NCBI RefSeq assembly: GCF_014050225.1
Contig: NZ_JACFXV010000029.1
Location: 61,404-125,403, forward strand
From: Stappia albiluteola
GTDB lineage: Bacteria > Pseudomonadota > Alphaproteobacteria > Rhizobiales > Stappiaceae
Direction: 5' to 3'
Length of the DNA: 64,000 nt
The notes below the pieces were generated by a model. That model saw only the letters and a list, made by a program, of their open reading frames with translations. It did no database searches and was not told where the DNA came from. Numbering within the stretch: position 1 is the first letter of the stretch; each line of letters begins with the position of its first letter. Made by a program: the position numbers and the translations under genes. Below, piece by piece: positions 1 through 8,184 of the stretch.

Positions 1-335
1 ACGATGCACCGTTCCTGGCGGTCGAACTGCACGTCTCGGGCGAAGGGGAAGGGACGCTGGTAACCTGTCGCACGAATGTCGGCGATGTGGTGGAAGTTGG
101 TCCGAGGCATCCGATGCGCTTCGCCACGGAGGAAGGCACGGGAGGGCTCAAGCCCTATGTTCTCGTACGCGGCGGACTGGAGGCATTGCTTACCCGGCCT
201 TTGCTGCACCAGATCGCCGATCATTTCGAGGAGTGCGAAATCGACGGCTTGCCCATGGTCGGCATATGGAGCGGCGGCACTTTCTTTCCCGCCCTGCCGG
301 CGGCAGAGGCGAGAGATGGCACGGAGGTGGAATGA
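1..335 (+). CDS. DUF1285 family protein, 3' part (start lies before the window)
   Basis: The frame is open from nucleotide 3 (it reads DAPFLAVELHV at once) to the TGA at 333-335, about 110 codons, so only the C-terminal part is present. Stretches such as FLAVELHV, LVTCRTNVGD and PYVLVRGGLEALL match the DUF1285 family as I remember it; that family has no assigned reaction. Its stop overlaps the ATG of the following Nudix gene (ATGA), which points to coupled translation in one operon with the Nudix, DUF6111 and CCA-transferase genes. The order DUF1285-Nudix-CCA transferase is familiar from rhizobia. Function unknown. Confidence 0.85.
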   Translation, partial: DAPFLAVELHVSGEGEGTLVTCRTNVGDVVEVGPRHPMRFATEEGTGGLKPYVLVRGGLEALLTRPLLHQIADHFEECEIDGLPMVGIWSGGTFFPALPAAEARDGTEVE

Positions 336-1015
336 CCTTGAGGGAACGCCACGAAGATGACCGCGTCCCGATCGCGGAAGATCACGGCCCGCCGGGCAAG
401 CGGCTCTCGGTCGTCGACTTTCGTTTGCGTGCGGAGGCCCGCCTTGCCGCCGCCGGCGGACGGGAGGCGGGCGACCACATTCTCAATCCTGGCAGCTCTC
501 GCTTTCTGAACCGCAAGGATCCGCTGAAGGATGCGGCCGTGCTGATCCCGATCGTCGATCGCGGCAGGGATCCGACGGTATTGCTGACGCTGCGCACCGA
601 GCACCTGGCGTCTCATGCCGGACAGGTTGCCTTTCCGGGCGGCAAGATAGACGCGAACGATCATGGTGCCGTCGGCGCCGCATTGCGGGAGGCGCATGAG
701 GAAATCGGGTTATCCCCCCACTTCGTTCGCACGATCGGCTCCCTCCCGCCCTATCTGACGGGGTCCGGCTACAAGGTCGTGCCGGTCATCGGGATCATTG
801 AAGCCGCCCCGCGGCTGGTACCCAACCCCGGCGAGGTCGCTGATGTCTTCGAAGTGCCGCTGTCGTTTCTGATGAATCCTGCAAATCACCAGCGTCAGAG
901 CCGCGTCTGGGCAGGTGAGAGACGACATTTCTACGCAATGCCTTATGGCGAGCGCTATATTTGGGGCGTTACCGCAGGTATCATCCGTTTGCTCTATGAC
1001 ACGGTATATGGTTGA
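332..1015 (+). CDS. Nudix hydrolase, CoA pyrophosphatase type
   Basis: 227 residues from the ATG at 332, chosen because it overlaps the previous stop; an upstream in-frame ATG at 233 lies inside DUF1285 and adds only unrelated Arg-rich sequence. The segment LLTLRTEHLASHAGQVAFPGGKID (about residues 88-110) is the UPF0035 signature of CoA pyrophosphatases (NudL/YeaB group), followed by the Nudix helix ALREAHEEIGL near 118-128. The family cleaves CoA and acyl-CoA to 3',5'-ADP and phosphopantetheine with Mg or Mn in the cytoplasm. The neighbouring genes do not refine the substrate. It ends in TGATG shared with the DUF6111 start. Confidence 0.93.
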   Translation: MTLRERHEDDRVPIAEDHGPPGKRLSVVDFRLRAEARLAAAGGREAGDHILNPGSSRFLNRKDPLKDAAVLIPIVDRGRDPTVLLTLRTEHLASHAGQVAFPGGKIDANDHGAVGAALREAHEEIGLSPHFVRTIGSLPPYLTGSGYKVVPVIGIIEAAPRLVPNPGEVADVFEVPLSFLMNPANHQRQSRVWAGERRHFYAMPYGERYIWGVTAGIIRLLYDTVYG

Positions 1016-1275
1016 TGCTGCGAATTATTTTCACTCACCTGCTGCTGTTTCTCATTCCCTTCATTGGCTATGCGTTCTGGCTTTGGATAAACCGGAAGGC
1101 GCAGACCTCCGAGAACTGGCGCAGCGGGCCGCTGATCTGGCTCGCCTTCGGCGGGATCGTGATCGTGAGTGCCAGCCTGTTTTTCCTCGCCTCATTCGAG
1201 CATATGCCGGAAGGAAAGACGTACCGGCCCGCCGAAATCCGCGACGGCGAGTTCGTACCCGGCCGATACGAGTAG
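1015..1275 (+). CDS. DUF6111 family small membrane protein
   Basis: 86 residues from the ATG at 1015, which overlaps the Nudix stop by one base; a TTG three bases upstream is a weaker alternative. Two hydrophobic segments are obvious (about residues 2-23, IIFTHLLLFLIPFIGYAFW, and 39-59, LIWLAFGGIVIVSASLFF). The short polar tail ends in a Pro/Gly-rich GEFVPGRYE. This is the usual shape of DUF6111, a family of unknown role conserved in rhizobia between a Nudix hydrolase and the CCA-adding enzyme. The CCA gene starts 4 nt after its stop, so the four genes look like one transcript. Confidence 0.85.
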   Translation: MLRIIFTHLLLFLIPFIGYAFWLWINRKAQTSENWRSGPLIWLAFGGIVIVSASLFFLASFEHMPEGKTYRPAEIRDGEFVPGRYE

Positions 1276-1279
1276 ATCC

Positions 1280-2506
1280 ATGGCCGAAACACTGAATCCC
1301 GACTGGCTTGCCTCACCGTCGATTCAGGCAGTCTTCGACGCGCTGGAAGTCGGCGGCGACCAGGCACGCGCGGTCGGCGGTGCCGTTCGCAACACATTGC
1401 TGCGCGTACCTGTCAGCGACATCGATATCTCGACGACGGCAGTGCCGCAGGAGGTCATTGCCCGAGCCGAGGCTGCCGGCATGCGCGCGATCCCGACCGG
1501 TATCGACCACGGGACGATCACCGTCATCAGCCGGGGCGTGGCCTACGAGGTCACCACGCTGCGCGAGGATGTGGAGACCCATGGGCGACATGCGACAGTC
1601 CGCTTCGGCAGCGACTGGCTGAAGGACGCCGAGCGGCGCGATTTCACGATGAATGCACTTTACGTCGATCGGCAGGGGCGGCTTTACGATCCTGTTGGCG
1701 GCCTCCCGGACCTGCGCCATCGGCAAGTCCGTTTCATTGGCGATCCGGCGGCGCGAATTGCCGAGGACTACCTGCGTATTCTTCGCTTCTTCCGCTTTCA
1801 TGCCCAATACGGATCGGGCGCGCTGGACGCCGCCGGGCTGCATGCGGCAATCGAGGCACGCGACGGGCTGCGCCGTCTTTCGGCCGAGCGGATCGGCATG
1901 GAAATGCGCAAGCTTGTCTCGGCGCCAGCTGCCGCGGACACCGTGTCGCTGATGGCCGACATCGGCATCATCGAAATTGTGCTGGCCGGCGTTGCGAGGA
2001 TCGTCGACTTCCGCAATCTGCGCCGTCTCGATATCGTGGCGCATGAGACGCGTGCGCCTTCCCTTGGCCTGGCTGCGCTTGCCGGCTTCATCGATGAGGA
2101 TATCGAGCGGATATCCACCCGCATGCGCCTGTCCAATGCCGAACGGAAGCGCATGCTCCATGCCCTTCATATGGCCGACCGCTTCGGCAAGCAGAGCGAC
2201 ACGCATCAGGTAAGGGAAATGATCTATCGCACGAGCAGGGAAGCGGTGGTTGACGGCATTCTGCTCGCCTGGGCGCGGCAGGGAGGCGATCCCATGGATC
2301 GGCGCCATTTGTCCTTGCTGCAAATCGCCCATTCGTTCATTGCGCCCGTTTTTCCGGTCAAGGGCAAGGACCTGGTCGCACTTGGCATCCCCAGGGGCCC
2401 GCAGGTCGGCGAACGGTTGTCGGAGCTCGAAGCGCACTGGATCGAGCAGGATTTCCGGCCCGGCCGCGATGAATTGTTGGGCGCGGTGGAGATCTCCCGC
2501 AGTTGA
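1280..2506 (+). CDS. cca: CCA tRNA nucleotidyltransferase / poly(A) polymerase family
   Basis: 408 residues from the ATG at 1280; the frame continues upstream only into DUF6111. Class II nucleotidyltransferase hallmarks are visible in order: the GGAVRNTLL phosphate-binding turn (about residue 33), the SDIDIS metal-binding DxD (about 45-50), RRDFTMNALY (about 119) and GDPAARIAEDYLRILRFFRF, the start of the nucleotide-selecting neck region. The enzyme adds or repairs the 3' CCA end of tRNA from CTP and ATP. The C-terminal half is helical and diverged, as in alphaproteobacterial homologues. Last member of the ATGA-linked operon that starts before the window. Confidence 0.93.
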   Translation: MAETLNPDWLASPSIQAVFDALEVGGDQARAVGGAVRNTLLRVPVSDIDISTTAVPQEVIARAEAAGMRAIPTGIDHGTITVISRGVAYEVTTLREDVETHGRHATVRFGSDWLKDAERRDFTMNALYVDRQGRLYDPVGGLPDLRHRQVRFIGDPAARIAEDYLRILRFFRFHAQYGSGALDAAGLHAAIEARDGLRRLSAERIGMEMRKLVSAPAAADTVSLMADIGIIEIVLAGVARIVDFRNLRRLDIVAHETRAPSLGLAALAGFIDEDIERISTRMRLSNAERKRMLHALHMADRFGKQSDTHQVREMIYRTSREAVVDGILLAWARQGGDPMDRRHLSLLQIAHSFIAPVFPVKGKDLVALGIPRGPQVGERLSELEAHWIEQDFRPGRDELLGAVEISRS

Positions 2507-2598
2507 CGGATTTTTGCTCTCCACGCCACTTTCAATGACCGCCTCGCCTTCCTACATCTCATGCACGAAAAATCGGGAAGAAAAGCGCCGGAGTATCC

Positions 2599-3603
2599 AT
2601 GTCCTTTCTGAAGTCGTCGCGGAATATTTTAGCCCTCCTTCTCGTCTCGCTGAGCCTGAGCCTTGTGGCCGTGGATTTCGCCGAAGCGAAGCGTGGCTTT
2701 TCCTTCGGCAGCCGGGGCTTTCGTACCTATTCCGCGCCGAAGGCAACGCCAACCGCACCGCGCACCGCGACACCGCAGCAAAGCACCTCGCCGCGCCAGT
2801 CGGTCAATCCGGGAGCTAACACATTGCAGAATACGGCAACGGCTCCCCGCCGGGGGCTGTTCGGCGGAGGGTTCTTCGGCTCCATGCTGGGCGGTCTGGC
2901 GCTGGGCGGGTTGATCGGCATGCTGCTTGGCCACGGCATGGGCGGCTTTGCGGGCTTCATCGGCTTGCTATTGCAGGTGGCGCTGATTGTGGGCGGCGTC
3001 CTGTTGCTGATGAGGTTTCTGGGCCGCAAGGGGCAAAGGCCTGCCTTTGCGCACGCGAGCGGCCCGAATTCCTACCGGGAGGCACCGGCCCAGCGGACTT
3101 CGGCGGCTTCCAGCTTCCGTATTCCCGATATCGGCGCCGGTTCCGCTTCGCATTCGGAGCCGCGGCAGCCGGCCAACGCCTTTTCGGAAGGTGACGAGAT
3201 CGGAATAACGGGCGAGGATCTCGATACGTTCGAACGGCTTTTGAGCGAAGTCTGGCAGGCTTACGGGCGGGAGGACTATGCTGCGTTGAGATCCCGCACC
3301 ACTCCGGAAATCATGGGCTTTCTGGCCGAAGAATTGGGTTCCGCCGCAAGCCGGGGCCTTATCAACGAGGTGCGCGACATTCGCCTGGAACAAGGCGACC
3401 TCGCTGAAGCCTGGCGCGAGGCGGAGGCCGAATATGCGACGGTTGCCATGCGCTATTCCTCGATAGACGTCACGCGTGAGCGGGCGACCAACCGCGTGGT
3501 CGAGGGCGATCCCGAACAGGCGAGCGAAACGACCGAGCTTTGGACTTTCGTTCGCCGTCCGGGCGACGGCTGGCGCGTTTCGGCGATCCAGCAGGCCGAA
3601 TAG
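2599..3603 (+). CDS. Tim44-like domain protein, secreted or membrane-anchored
   Basis: 334 residues with an N-terminal signal sequence (about 1-29, ending FAEAKRGFSFG). A Thr/Pro/Ala-rich stretch follows, then a Gly-rich hydrophobic region of two or three spans (about 90-140, with GGLALGGLIGMLLG and LLLQVALIVGGVLLLM). The C-terminal globular domain (about 205-334) has the Tim44 shape and ends in LWTFVRRPGDGWRVSAIQQ. Bacterial proteins of this layout are common in alphaproteobacteria; the link to mitochondrial Tim44 is domain homology and the bacterial role is unsettled. It lies 92 nt after cca, behind a CGGAG site, and ends just before a strong symmetrical hairpin. Confidence 0.85.
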   Translation: MSFLKSSRNILALLLVSLSLSLVAVDFAEAKRGFSFGSRGFRTYSAPKATPTAPRTATPQQSTSPRQSVNPGANTLQNTATAPRRGLFGGGFFGSMLGGLALGGLIGMLLGHGMGGFAGFIGLLLQVALIVGGVLLLMRFLGRKGQRPAFAHASGPNSYREAPAQRTSAASSFRIPDIGAGSASHSEPRQPANAFSEGDEIGITGEDLDTFERLLSEVWQAYGREDYAALRSRTTPEIMGFLAEELGSAASRGLINEVRDIRLEQGDLAEAWREAEAEYATVAMRYSSIDVTRERATNRVVEGDPEQASETTELWTFVRRPGDGWRVSAIQQAE

Positions 3604-3612
3604 GCCGGGGCG

Positions 3613-3646
3613 CTTGTCACGAAAGCGGCATCCCTTTCGTGACAAG
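3613..3646. terminator. Bidirectional hairpin between Tim44-like gene and hemF
   Basis: Perfect 13-bp arms CTTGTCACGAAAG and CTTTCGTGACAAG around an 8-nt loop, between the stop codons of two convergent genes. There is no long T-run on either side, so termination efficiency is inferred from stem strength and position. Confidence 0.7.
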
Positions 3647-3668
3647 AGTTCGCTACAATATCAATGCT

Positions 3669-4580
3669 CTATGGCCACTTAACGACAGGCGGTAGCGAGG
3701 ACAGGATCGACGCCACGTTGCCGCCGGTCTTCAGGCCGAAGATCGTGCCGCGATCGTAGAGAAGATTGTATTCGACATAGCGCCCACGCCGGATGAGCTG
3801 TTCCTCGCGCTGGGCTTCCGTCCATGGCTTCTCGAAATTGGCGGCCACCAGGCTCGGGTAGATTTCCCGAAAGGCACGGCCAACGTCCTGCGTGAAGGCG
3901 AAATCGGCGTCGAAGTCGCCGCTGTTCAGGTAGTCGTAGAAGATGCCGCCGATGCCGCGCGGCTCGTTGCGGTGCTTCAGGAAGAAATAGTCGTCGCACC
4001 AGGCTTTATAGCGATCGTAATCGGCGACTGCATGCGCCTCGCAAACCGAGCGCATCGCGGCGTGAAAGGCGACCGTATCGGGGTCTTCCTGCGTTCGGCG
4101 CGCATCCAGAACCGGTGTGAGATCGGCGCCGCCGCCGAACCACTGCCGCGTCGTCACCACCATGCGTGTGTTCATGTGGACCGCCGGAACATTCGGATTC
4201 TGCGGATGAGCGATCAACGAAATGCCGGACGCCCAAAATCGCGGATCATCGGCAGCACCCGGGATCTGGCCCCGGAACTCGGGCGAGAACGAGCCATGCA
4301 CTGTCGAGACATGGACGCCGACTTTCTCGAAGACGCGGCCATGCATGATCGACATGACGCCGCCGCCGCCATTTTCCCCGTCGAAGTTGGTCCGGTCCCA
4401 GGGCGTGCGTACGAACCGGCCGGCAGGCTGTTCGGACAGTGGGCCACCCAGATCTCCGATCCGGTCTTCCAGTTCTTCGAAGGCAACGCAGATTTCATCG
4501 CGTATCGCTGCGAACCAGGCGCTTGCCCGTGCTTTCTTCCCTTCGATATCAGCCGGTATCGGCCCGCCGCGCTCGCTCAT
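3669..4580 (-). CDS. hemF: Coproporphyrinogen III oxidase, aerobic
   Basis: 303 residues from the ATG at 4580, which has an AAGG site 7 nt upstream and gives the usual rhizobial HemF length; an ATG at 4601 overlapping the trmL stop (ATGA) is the alternative. Family stretches include [45 protein letters not shown], the GGADLTPV segment, and [20 protein letters not shown]. The enzyme uses O2 to decarboxylate two propionates of coproporphyrinogen III, giving protoporphyrinogen IX for haem synthesis, without metal or cofactor in the classical family. It follows trmL closely and is probably co-transcribed with it. Confidence 0.96.
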   Translation of the reverse strand: MSERGGPIPADIEGKKARASAWFAAIRDEICVAFEELEDRIGDLGGPLSEQPAGRFVRTPWDRTNFDGENGGGGVMSIMHGRVFEKVGVHVSTVHGSFSPEFRGQIPGAADDPRFWASGISLIAHPQNPNVPAVHMNTRMVVTTRQWFGGGADLTPVLDARRTQEDPDTVAFHAAMRSVCEAHAVADYDRYKAWCDDYFFLKHRNEPRGIGGIFYDYLNSGDFDADFAFTQDVGRAFREIYPSLVAANFEKPWTEAQREEQLIRRGRYVEYNLLYDRGTIFGLKTGGNVASILSSLPPVVKWP

Positions 4581-4597
4581 CGTGTCGCCTTGCTCCG

Positions 4598-5080
4598 TCA
4601 TGTTGCCGACTGATTAGGGAAGGAGGCGGTCTGGCGCAAGGCCTCGCCCAGCACCATCGCGGCCGAGACCGCTACATTCAATGACCGAAGTCCCTGTGCC
4701 ATGGGGATGAGCAACCGCGCATCCGCCGCGTCATGGACAGGTTCGGGGACACCTGCGGATTCCCGTCCGAACAGCAGGATATCGTCGCTGCCGAAGGCAA
4801 ATTCGCTGTAGGGCAGGCTAGCGCTCGTGGAAAGAAGGACGAGCCGGCGCCTTTCGCCTCGCCGCCATTCGTCGAAGCTGACCCAGTTGAGATGGCGCCG
4901 CAGCGCCGCCCGCTCCAGGTAATCCATGCCGGCGCGCTTCAGCGAATGATCCGACAGGGGAAAGCCCGCCGGCTCGATCAGGTGCACGGTCGTACCCATG
5001 CAGGCGGCAAGCCGCAGGATCGTTCCGGTATTCACCGGTATATCCGGTTCGAAGAGAGCGATGTCCGGCAAGGGGCCCAT
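4598..5080 (-). CDS. trmL: tRNA (cytidine(34)-2'-O)-methyltransferase
   Basis: About 160 residues from the ATG at 5080 ([19 protein letters not shown]), matching the compact TrmL/YibK length; the frame extends to an ATG at 5116, but none of the candidate starts has a clear ribosome site. SpoU-class SAM-binding knot motifs are present: [21 protein letters not shown] near the N-terminus, [17 protein letters not shown] in the middle and [18 protein letters not shown] at the end. The enzyme 2'-O-methylates the wobble base of tRNA-Leu isoacceptors. Divergent from the ABC exporter gene that starts at 5238. Confidence 0.92.
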   Translation of the reverse strand: MGPLPDIALFEPDIPVNTGTILRLAACMGTTVHLIEPAGFPLSDHSLKRAGMDYLERAALRRHLNWVSFDEWRRGERRRLVLLSTSASLPYSEFAFGSDDILLFGRESAGVPEPVHDAADARLLIPMAQGLRSLNVAVSAAMVLGEALRQTASFPNQSAT

Positions 5081-5237
5081 CCCAAATTGAACTTGCGCCC
5101 GTCCTACCATTCGCATGCCGCTTTGTCAGGGCTCGGCTTTTCCGGCAAAACGCCGCAGTGTGCATGGCAAGCCCTGCCGGATCGCCTATAACCAATGGTC
5201 GCAGGCAGGAAGCCGGGAAATCAGGGAGCAGGATCGG

Positions 5238-7085
5238 GTGGAGCGCATTTATCGCTGGTTCGAAAGCCGGATAGATCCCTTCGCCGCGCGTCCCGAACGG
5301 CCGATGCCGTCAGATGCGGTCGGCTTTCTGCTGTACTTCGTCTCTCAGGCTCGGGGCGTCTTTCTCGCCATGCTTATCCTCGGTGGCCTGACCGCGCTGA
5401 TCGAGGCGGCGCTCTACGTTTTTGTCGGCGACCTCGTCGACCTGATGCAGCAGGGCGAAAGGGAGGGCTTCTTCCTGCGCCATGCGGGGCTGCTCCTGCT
5501 GATGGCCGCCGCCGTTCTGGTTTTCCGCAGCCTCGTCGCCGTGTTGACGGCCCTGGTCGAGGAACAGGCGGTGGTGCCGGGCTTCTTCAACCTGGTGCGC
5601 CTGCAATCGCACGACCGCATCATGCGCCAGTCGCTCGGCTATTTTCAGGACGAATTCGCCGGCCGCATATCCCAGAAGGTCTGGCAGGCGGGACAGGCGG
5701 CGGGCGACTTCATGGTCTCGCTGCTTCAGGTAATCTGGTACATCGTTGTCTTCGCCCTATCCACGCTTACCCTGCTGGGCGGGCTCGATGGCAGCTTCGC
5801 CCTGCTGATCGCGCTCTGGCTCGGTTTCTTCGCGCTGACGGCCCGGTTCTTCGTACCGAAGATCAGGGCTCGCGCCCGCGCGGTTTCCCACGCGGGATCC
5901 GGGATCACGGGCCGCCTCGTCGACACCTACTCCAATATTCAGACCGTGAAGCTCTTCGGTGATCTGGGACGCGAGGAAGAGGGACTGAAGGCTGGTTATC
6001 TCGGCTTTCTCGGCACGCTGAGAACCTTCACCCGCACGTTGACGGGAGTGCGCGCTGCCATGAGCGTGCTGAGCGGCCTCATGATCGTCTCCATAGCCGC
6101 CATGGCCATTCAATCCTGGCAGGGCGGAAGGATAAGTGCAGGCGATGTGGCCGTCGTGATGGGGCTCGTCCTGCGGCTGAATATCCTGCTCAATCGGCTG
6201 ATGGGGCAGATGAACGGACTGTTTCGCGCGCTCGGCACGCTGCAGGACAGCGCCGATATGATCACTCGCAAGGTCACGTTGACCGACCATCGCGAGGCGG
6301 TTCCTCTTCGGGTCGGCGCCGGACGGATCGAGTTCCGAAATGCCAGCTTCCACTATGGCAGGGACGACGGGGTTCTGGAAAACCTGTCCCTGACGATCGA
6401 GCCGGGCGAAAGGGTCGGCATCGTCGGCCGGTCGGGGGCGGGAAAATCGACGCTGGCCAACTTGCTGCTGCGTTTCTTCGATCTCGAGAGCGGCGGCATT
6501 CTTGTCGACGGACAGGATATCTCGCGCGTCACGCAGACCTCGCTGCGCGCAGCGGTCGGCATGGTAACCCAGGATACTTCGCTGCTGCATCGATCCATCC
6601 GTGAAAATATCGTCTACGGCCGGCCCGAGGCAGACGATGCGGCGATCCGTGCCGCCGCGGTGCGCGCCCATGCGGATGGCTTCATCCAGGCGCTTGAGGA
6701 CAAGCGCGGGCGGAAAGGCTACGACGCCTTCGTCGGCGAACGGGGAGTGAAGCTTTCCGGCGGACAGCGCCAGCGAATAGCCATAGCCCGCGTGTTACTG
6801 AAGGATGCGCCGATCCTGGTGCTGGACGAGGCAACGTCGGCCCTCGACTCTGAAATCGAGGCTGCAATCCAGGAGAGCCTGTCGGAATTGATGGAAGGAA
6901 AGACCGTCATCGCGATCGCACATCGGCTTTCAACGATCGCGGCGATGGACCGCCTCGTGGTTATGGACGAAGGGCGGATTGTCGAGGAAGGCACGCACAA
7001 GGAACTGATCGCGCGCGGCGGGCTTTATGCGGACCTCTGGAAGCGCCAGTCGGGCGGCTTCATAGCCGCCGGCCGGGCCGCATGA
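5238..7085 (+). CDS. ABC exporter half-transporter (fused TMD-NBD), paralogue 1
   Basis: 615 residues from a GTG at 5238 behind AGGGAGCAGG; this start aligns its first residues (ERIYRWFESRIDPF) with those of the second copy (ALFERLVDPF), whereas the frame can be read upstream to 5115. A six-helix exporter domain fills about 20-330. The ATPase domain has Walker A GRSGAGKST (about 397), signature LSGGQRQRIAIAR (about 506), Walker B ILVLDEATSALDSE (about 526) and an H-loop AHRLST. The architecture is MsbA/LmrA-like; the substrate cannot be told. The C-terminal end LYADLWKRQSGGFI is almost the same as in the copy at 8185, so the two genes are recent paralogues and may form a heterodimer. Confidence 0.93.
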   Translation: MERIYRWFESRIDPFAARPERPMPSDAVGFLLYFVSQARGVFLAMLILGGLTALIEAALYVFVGDLVDLMQQGEREGFFLRHAGLLLLMAAAVLVFRSLVAVLTALVEEQAVVPGFFNLVRLQSHDRIMRQSLGYFQDEFAGRISQKVWQAGQAAGDFMVSLLQVIWYIVVFALSTLTLLGGLDGSFALLIALWLGFFALTARFFVPKIRARARAVSHAGSGITGRLVDTYSNIQTVKLFGDLGREEEGLKAGYLGFLGTLRTFTRTLTGVRAAMSVLSGLMIVSIAAMAIQSWQGGRISAGDVAVVMGLVLRLNILLNRLMGQMNGLFRALGTLQDSADMITRKVTLTDHREAVPLRVGAGRIEFRNASFHYGRDDGVLENLSLTIEPGERVGIVGRSGAGKSTLANLLLRFFDLESGGILVDGQDISRVTQTSLRAAVGMVTQDTSLLHRSIRENIVYGRPEADDAAIRAAAVRAHADGFIQALEDKRGRKGYDAFVGERGVKLSGGQRQRIAIARVLLKDAPILVLDEATSALDSEIEAAIQESLSELMEGKTVIAIAHRLSTIAAMDRLVVMDEGRIVEEGTHKELIARGGLYADLWKRQSGGFIAAGRAA

Positions 7086-7659
7086 GAGAGTTGTTGTAAA
7101 AAGGCAACGGGAGCGGCAGTTTGCCGCAGCCAATCCACTTCGACGCTGGCGCACTCGGGGGAATTGTGTATTTTCACAACCCTCGTTGTCGCCGCTCCTT
7201 GCGGTGTTTTCGCGGCGAGATCGTCAACCGGCTTCAGGCTGCAACAGGAGCGACTGCATGATCACCATGTACGTACACCGCACCGGCGGCATGTCGTCCT
7301 TCGGCCTTTCCCGATTCATTCCGGGTTATCGCAGGCGGGCCTGACCGACCGACGAGCCTCTGATCGCTTCAGCGGGATGAGGCCAGAACTGCCCGTAAAT
7401 AGCGGGCTTTCCCTCTCAAAATATCTCGCATAGCCGGCCTCCGGCCAATTCGCCCACGTGCGCATTCCTTCGGTCCGTTAACCTGCAATGATTGGCAGGC
7501 GACCGGAGAGAAGCTGCAAGGGGTCGCCTTTCGACAGGGCTTCCTTGCAGAGAAACCGCGCAAACCAGGCGGATGCGGGTTCCGACCCGTTTTCCCGGCG
7601 GCCGAATTTCCTTTCAGCACCGGCAGTTCAACGCTGCCGGACGAAAAAGAGAGTTCGCC
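7086..7659. other. 574-nt gap between the two exporter genes
   Basis: No long gene. It contains an inverted repeat TTGTG-6nt-CACAA at 7164-7179, a 28-codon ORF with a good ribosome site (7258-7344), a GCCCG/CGGGC hairpin followed by TTT at 7391-7410, and a GCCGG/CCGGC hairpin at 7433-7445. Together these suggest a separate short transcription unit. Confidence 0.5.
7258..7344 (+). CDS. Possible 28-residue small protein
   Basis: ATG at 7258 preceded by CAGGAG at 8-nt spacing; the frame reads MITMYVHRTGGMSSF and ends in a basic YRRRA before TGA. It is followed about 45 nt later by a weak GC hairpin with a short T-run. I do not recognise the peptide. The support is only the ribosome site and the position in an otherwise empty gap; conservation in related genomes would decide. 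Confidence 0.35.
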   Translation: MITMYVHRTGGMSSFGLSRFIPGYRRRA

Positions 7660-8124
7660 ATGTTGTTCCCTTTATCGATGAGGTCCGATACCGAGCCGGA
7701 CAGACCCGACATCGACATACGTCGCCAGTTGGAAAGAGTGCCGGATCAAAGCCGGGCCGAAACCGTCCGCAGGGCTGCCTTGATCTTCGCGGGGGCTGCC
7801 GTCGCCGTGCTTCTGGGGGCTGTGCTTCTGTTCGTGCCGATCCTGATCGGCGAGCTGTCGCGCGTGGATGGCGTGCTCACGGCAACCGGCATTGAATCGG
7901 CCGCCGATTTCGCCGCCCGGCTGAGAAGTCTGTTCTACGGCGCTGTCATCGTCTCGTCGGCGATCATATCTTTCATCATGTCGTTCCTGCTCGCGCCCTT
8001 CGAGCCGCGGTTCCATACCCCATCGGATTACCGGTTCGGGCTTGAACGGAGGCCTCGCAGAACGGATGCGTTTCCCTATCGTTCGGGCGCTTCCGAGTTT
8101 AAGAGGCAGGTTGGCATTCAGTGA
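7660..8124 (+). CDS. Small two-helix membrane protein, unknown function
   Basis: 154 residues from the ATG at 7660, behind AAAGAGAG; upstream in-frame starts add an Arg-rich stretch with no coding look. Two hydrophobic helices are clear: about 43-65 (ALIFAGAAVAVLLGAVLLFVP) and about 97-118 (FYGAVIVSSAIISFIMSFLL). The polar N- and C-terminal parts, the latter Arg-rich, are probably cytoplasmic. It lies between two paralogous exporter genes and 60 nt before the second, so it may be co-transcribed with that one. I recognise no family. Confidence 0.75.
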   Translation: MLFPLSMRSDTEPDRPDIDIRRQLERVPDQSRAETVRRAALIFAGAAVAVLLGAVLLFVPILIGELSRVDGVLTATGIESAADFAARLRSLFYGAVIVSSAIISFIMSFLLAPFEPRFHTPSDYRFGLERRPRRTDAFPYRSGASEFKRQVGIQ

Positions 8125-8184
8125 GACGAGCATGATGACCCGGATGGCATTTGTCGTCCGGGCCGTGCTCCGGGAGTAGGTTTC

